DNA from: Flavobacteriales bacterium UBA4585
Lineage (GTDB): Bacteria > Bacteroidota > Bacteroidia > Flavobacteriales > Schleiferiaceae
Direction: 5' to 3'
Length of the DNA: 6,878 nucleotides
Assembly (NCBI GenBank): GCA_949487015.1
Contig: CATAQZ010000245.1
Location: 1-6,878, forward strand
A program made the position numbers and the translations under genes. The notes below the pieces were generated by a model that was given only the letters and a program-made list of their open reading frames with translations, did not search any database and had not been told where the DNA came from. Positions 6,876 to 6,878 of the stretch are shown one piece after another (the first letter of the stretch is position 1; every line of letters begins with the position of its first letter).

Positions 6876-6878
6876 ATC

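Overview
The window looks like part of the chromosome of a Bacteroidota bacterium, most likely a marine or aquatic Flavobacteriia-type organism. Three things support this. Two of the secreted proteins end in a type IX secretion (T9SS) sorting domain with a 'PNPA' motif. The regulator has the propeller plus Y_Y_Y sensor architecture typical of Bacteroidota glycan sensing. The coding sequence is moderately AT-rich, with A-rich rather than Shine-Dalgarno-like start regions. The taxonomic placement is inferred from these traits, not from a marker gene.

Layout, all on the + strand. Positions 1-153 hold the last 50 codons of a GH16 (laminarinase/beta-glucanase-type) glycoside hydrolase. After 25 bases comes a 337-residue secreted protein (179-1192) built of two related beta-rich modules and a T9SS sorting domain. 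A strong intrinsic terminator (1221-1248) closes that pair. Almost immediately after it starts a 938-residue membrane-spanning regulator (1266-4082) with 14 recognisable propeller blades, a Y_Y_Y domain, one transmembrane helix, a coiled coil and a LuxR-type HTH, but no histidine kinase. After a 72-base gap comes a 906-residue multimodular GH5 enzyme (4155-6875) with the order GH5, CBM6-like, SWM/Ig-like, CBM6-like, T9SS sorting domain. The window ends three bases after its stop codon.

Together the genes read as a small glycan-degradation locus. The GH16 and GH5 enzymes plus a putative surface binding protein would attack an extracellular polysaccharide, plausibly a beta-1,3-glucan such as laminarin. 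The embedded regulator would sense an oligosaccharide in the periplasm and act on transcription directly. The substrate is inferred from the GH16/GH5/CBM6 combination and is not proven by the sequence. No SusC/SusD pair lies in the window. The most distinctive item is the kinase-less one-component version of a hybrid two-component-like glycan sensor; this architecture occurs in Bacteroidota but is much less characterised than the kinase-bearing form. I see no RNA genes, mobile elements, CRISPR arrays or broken genes here.
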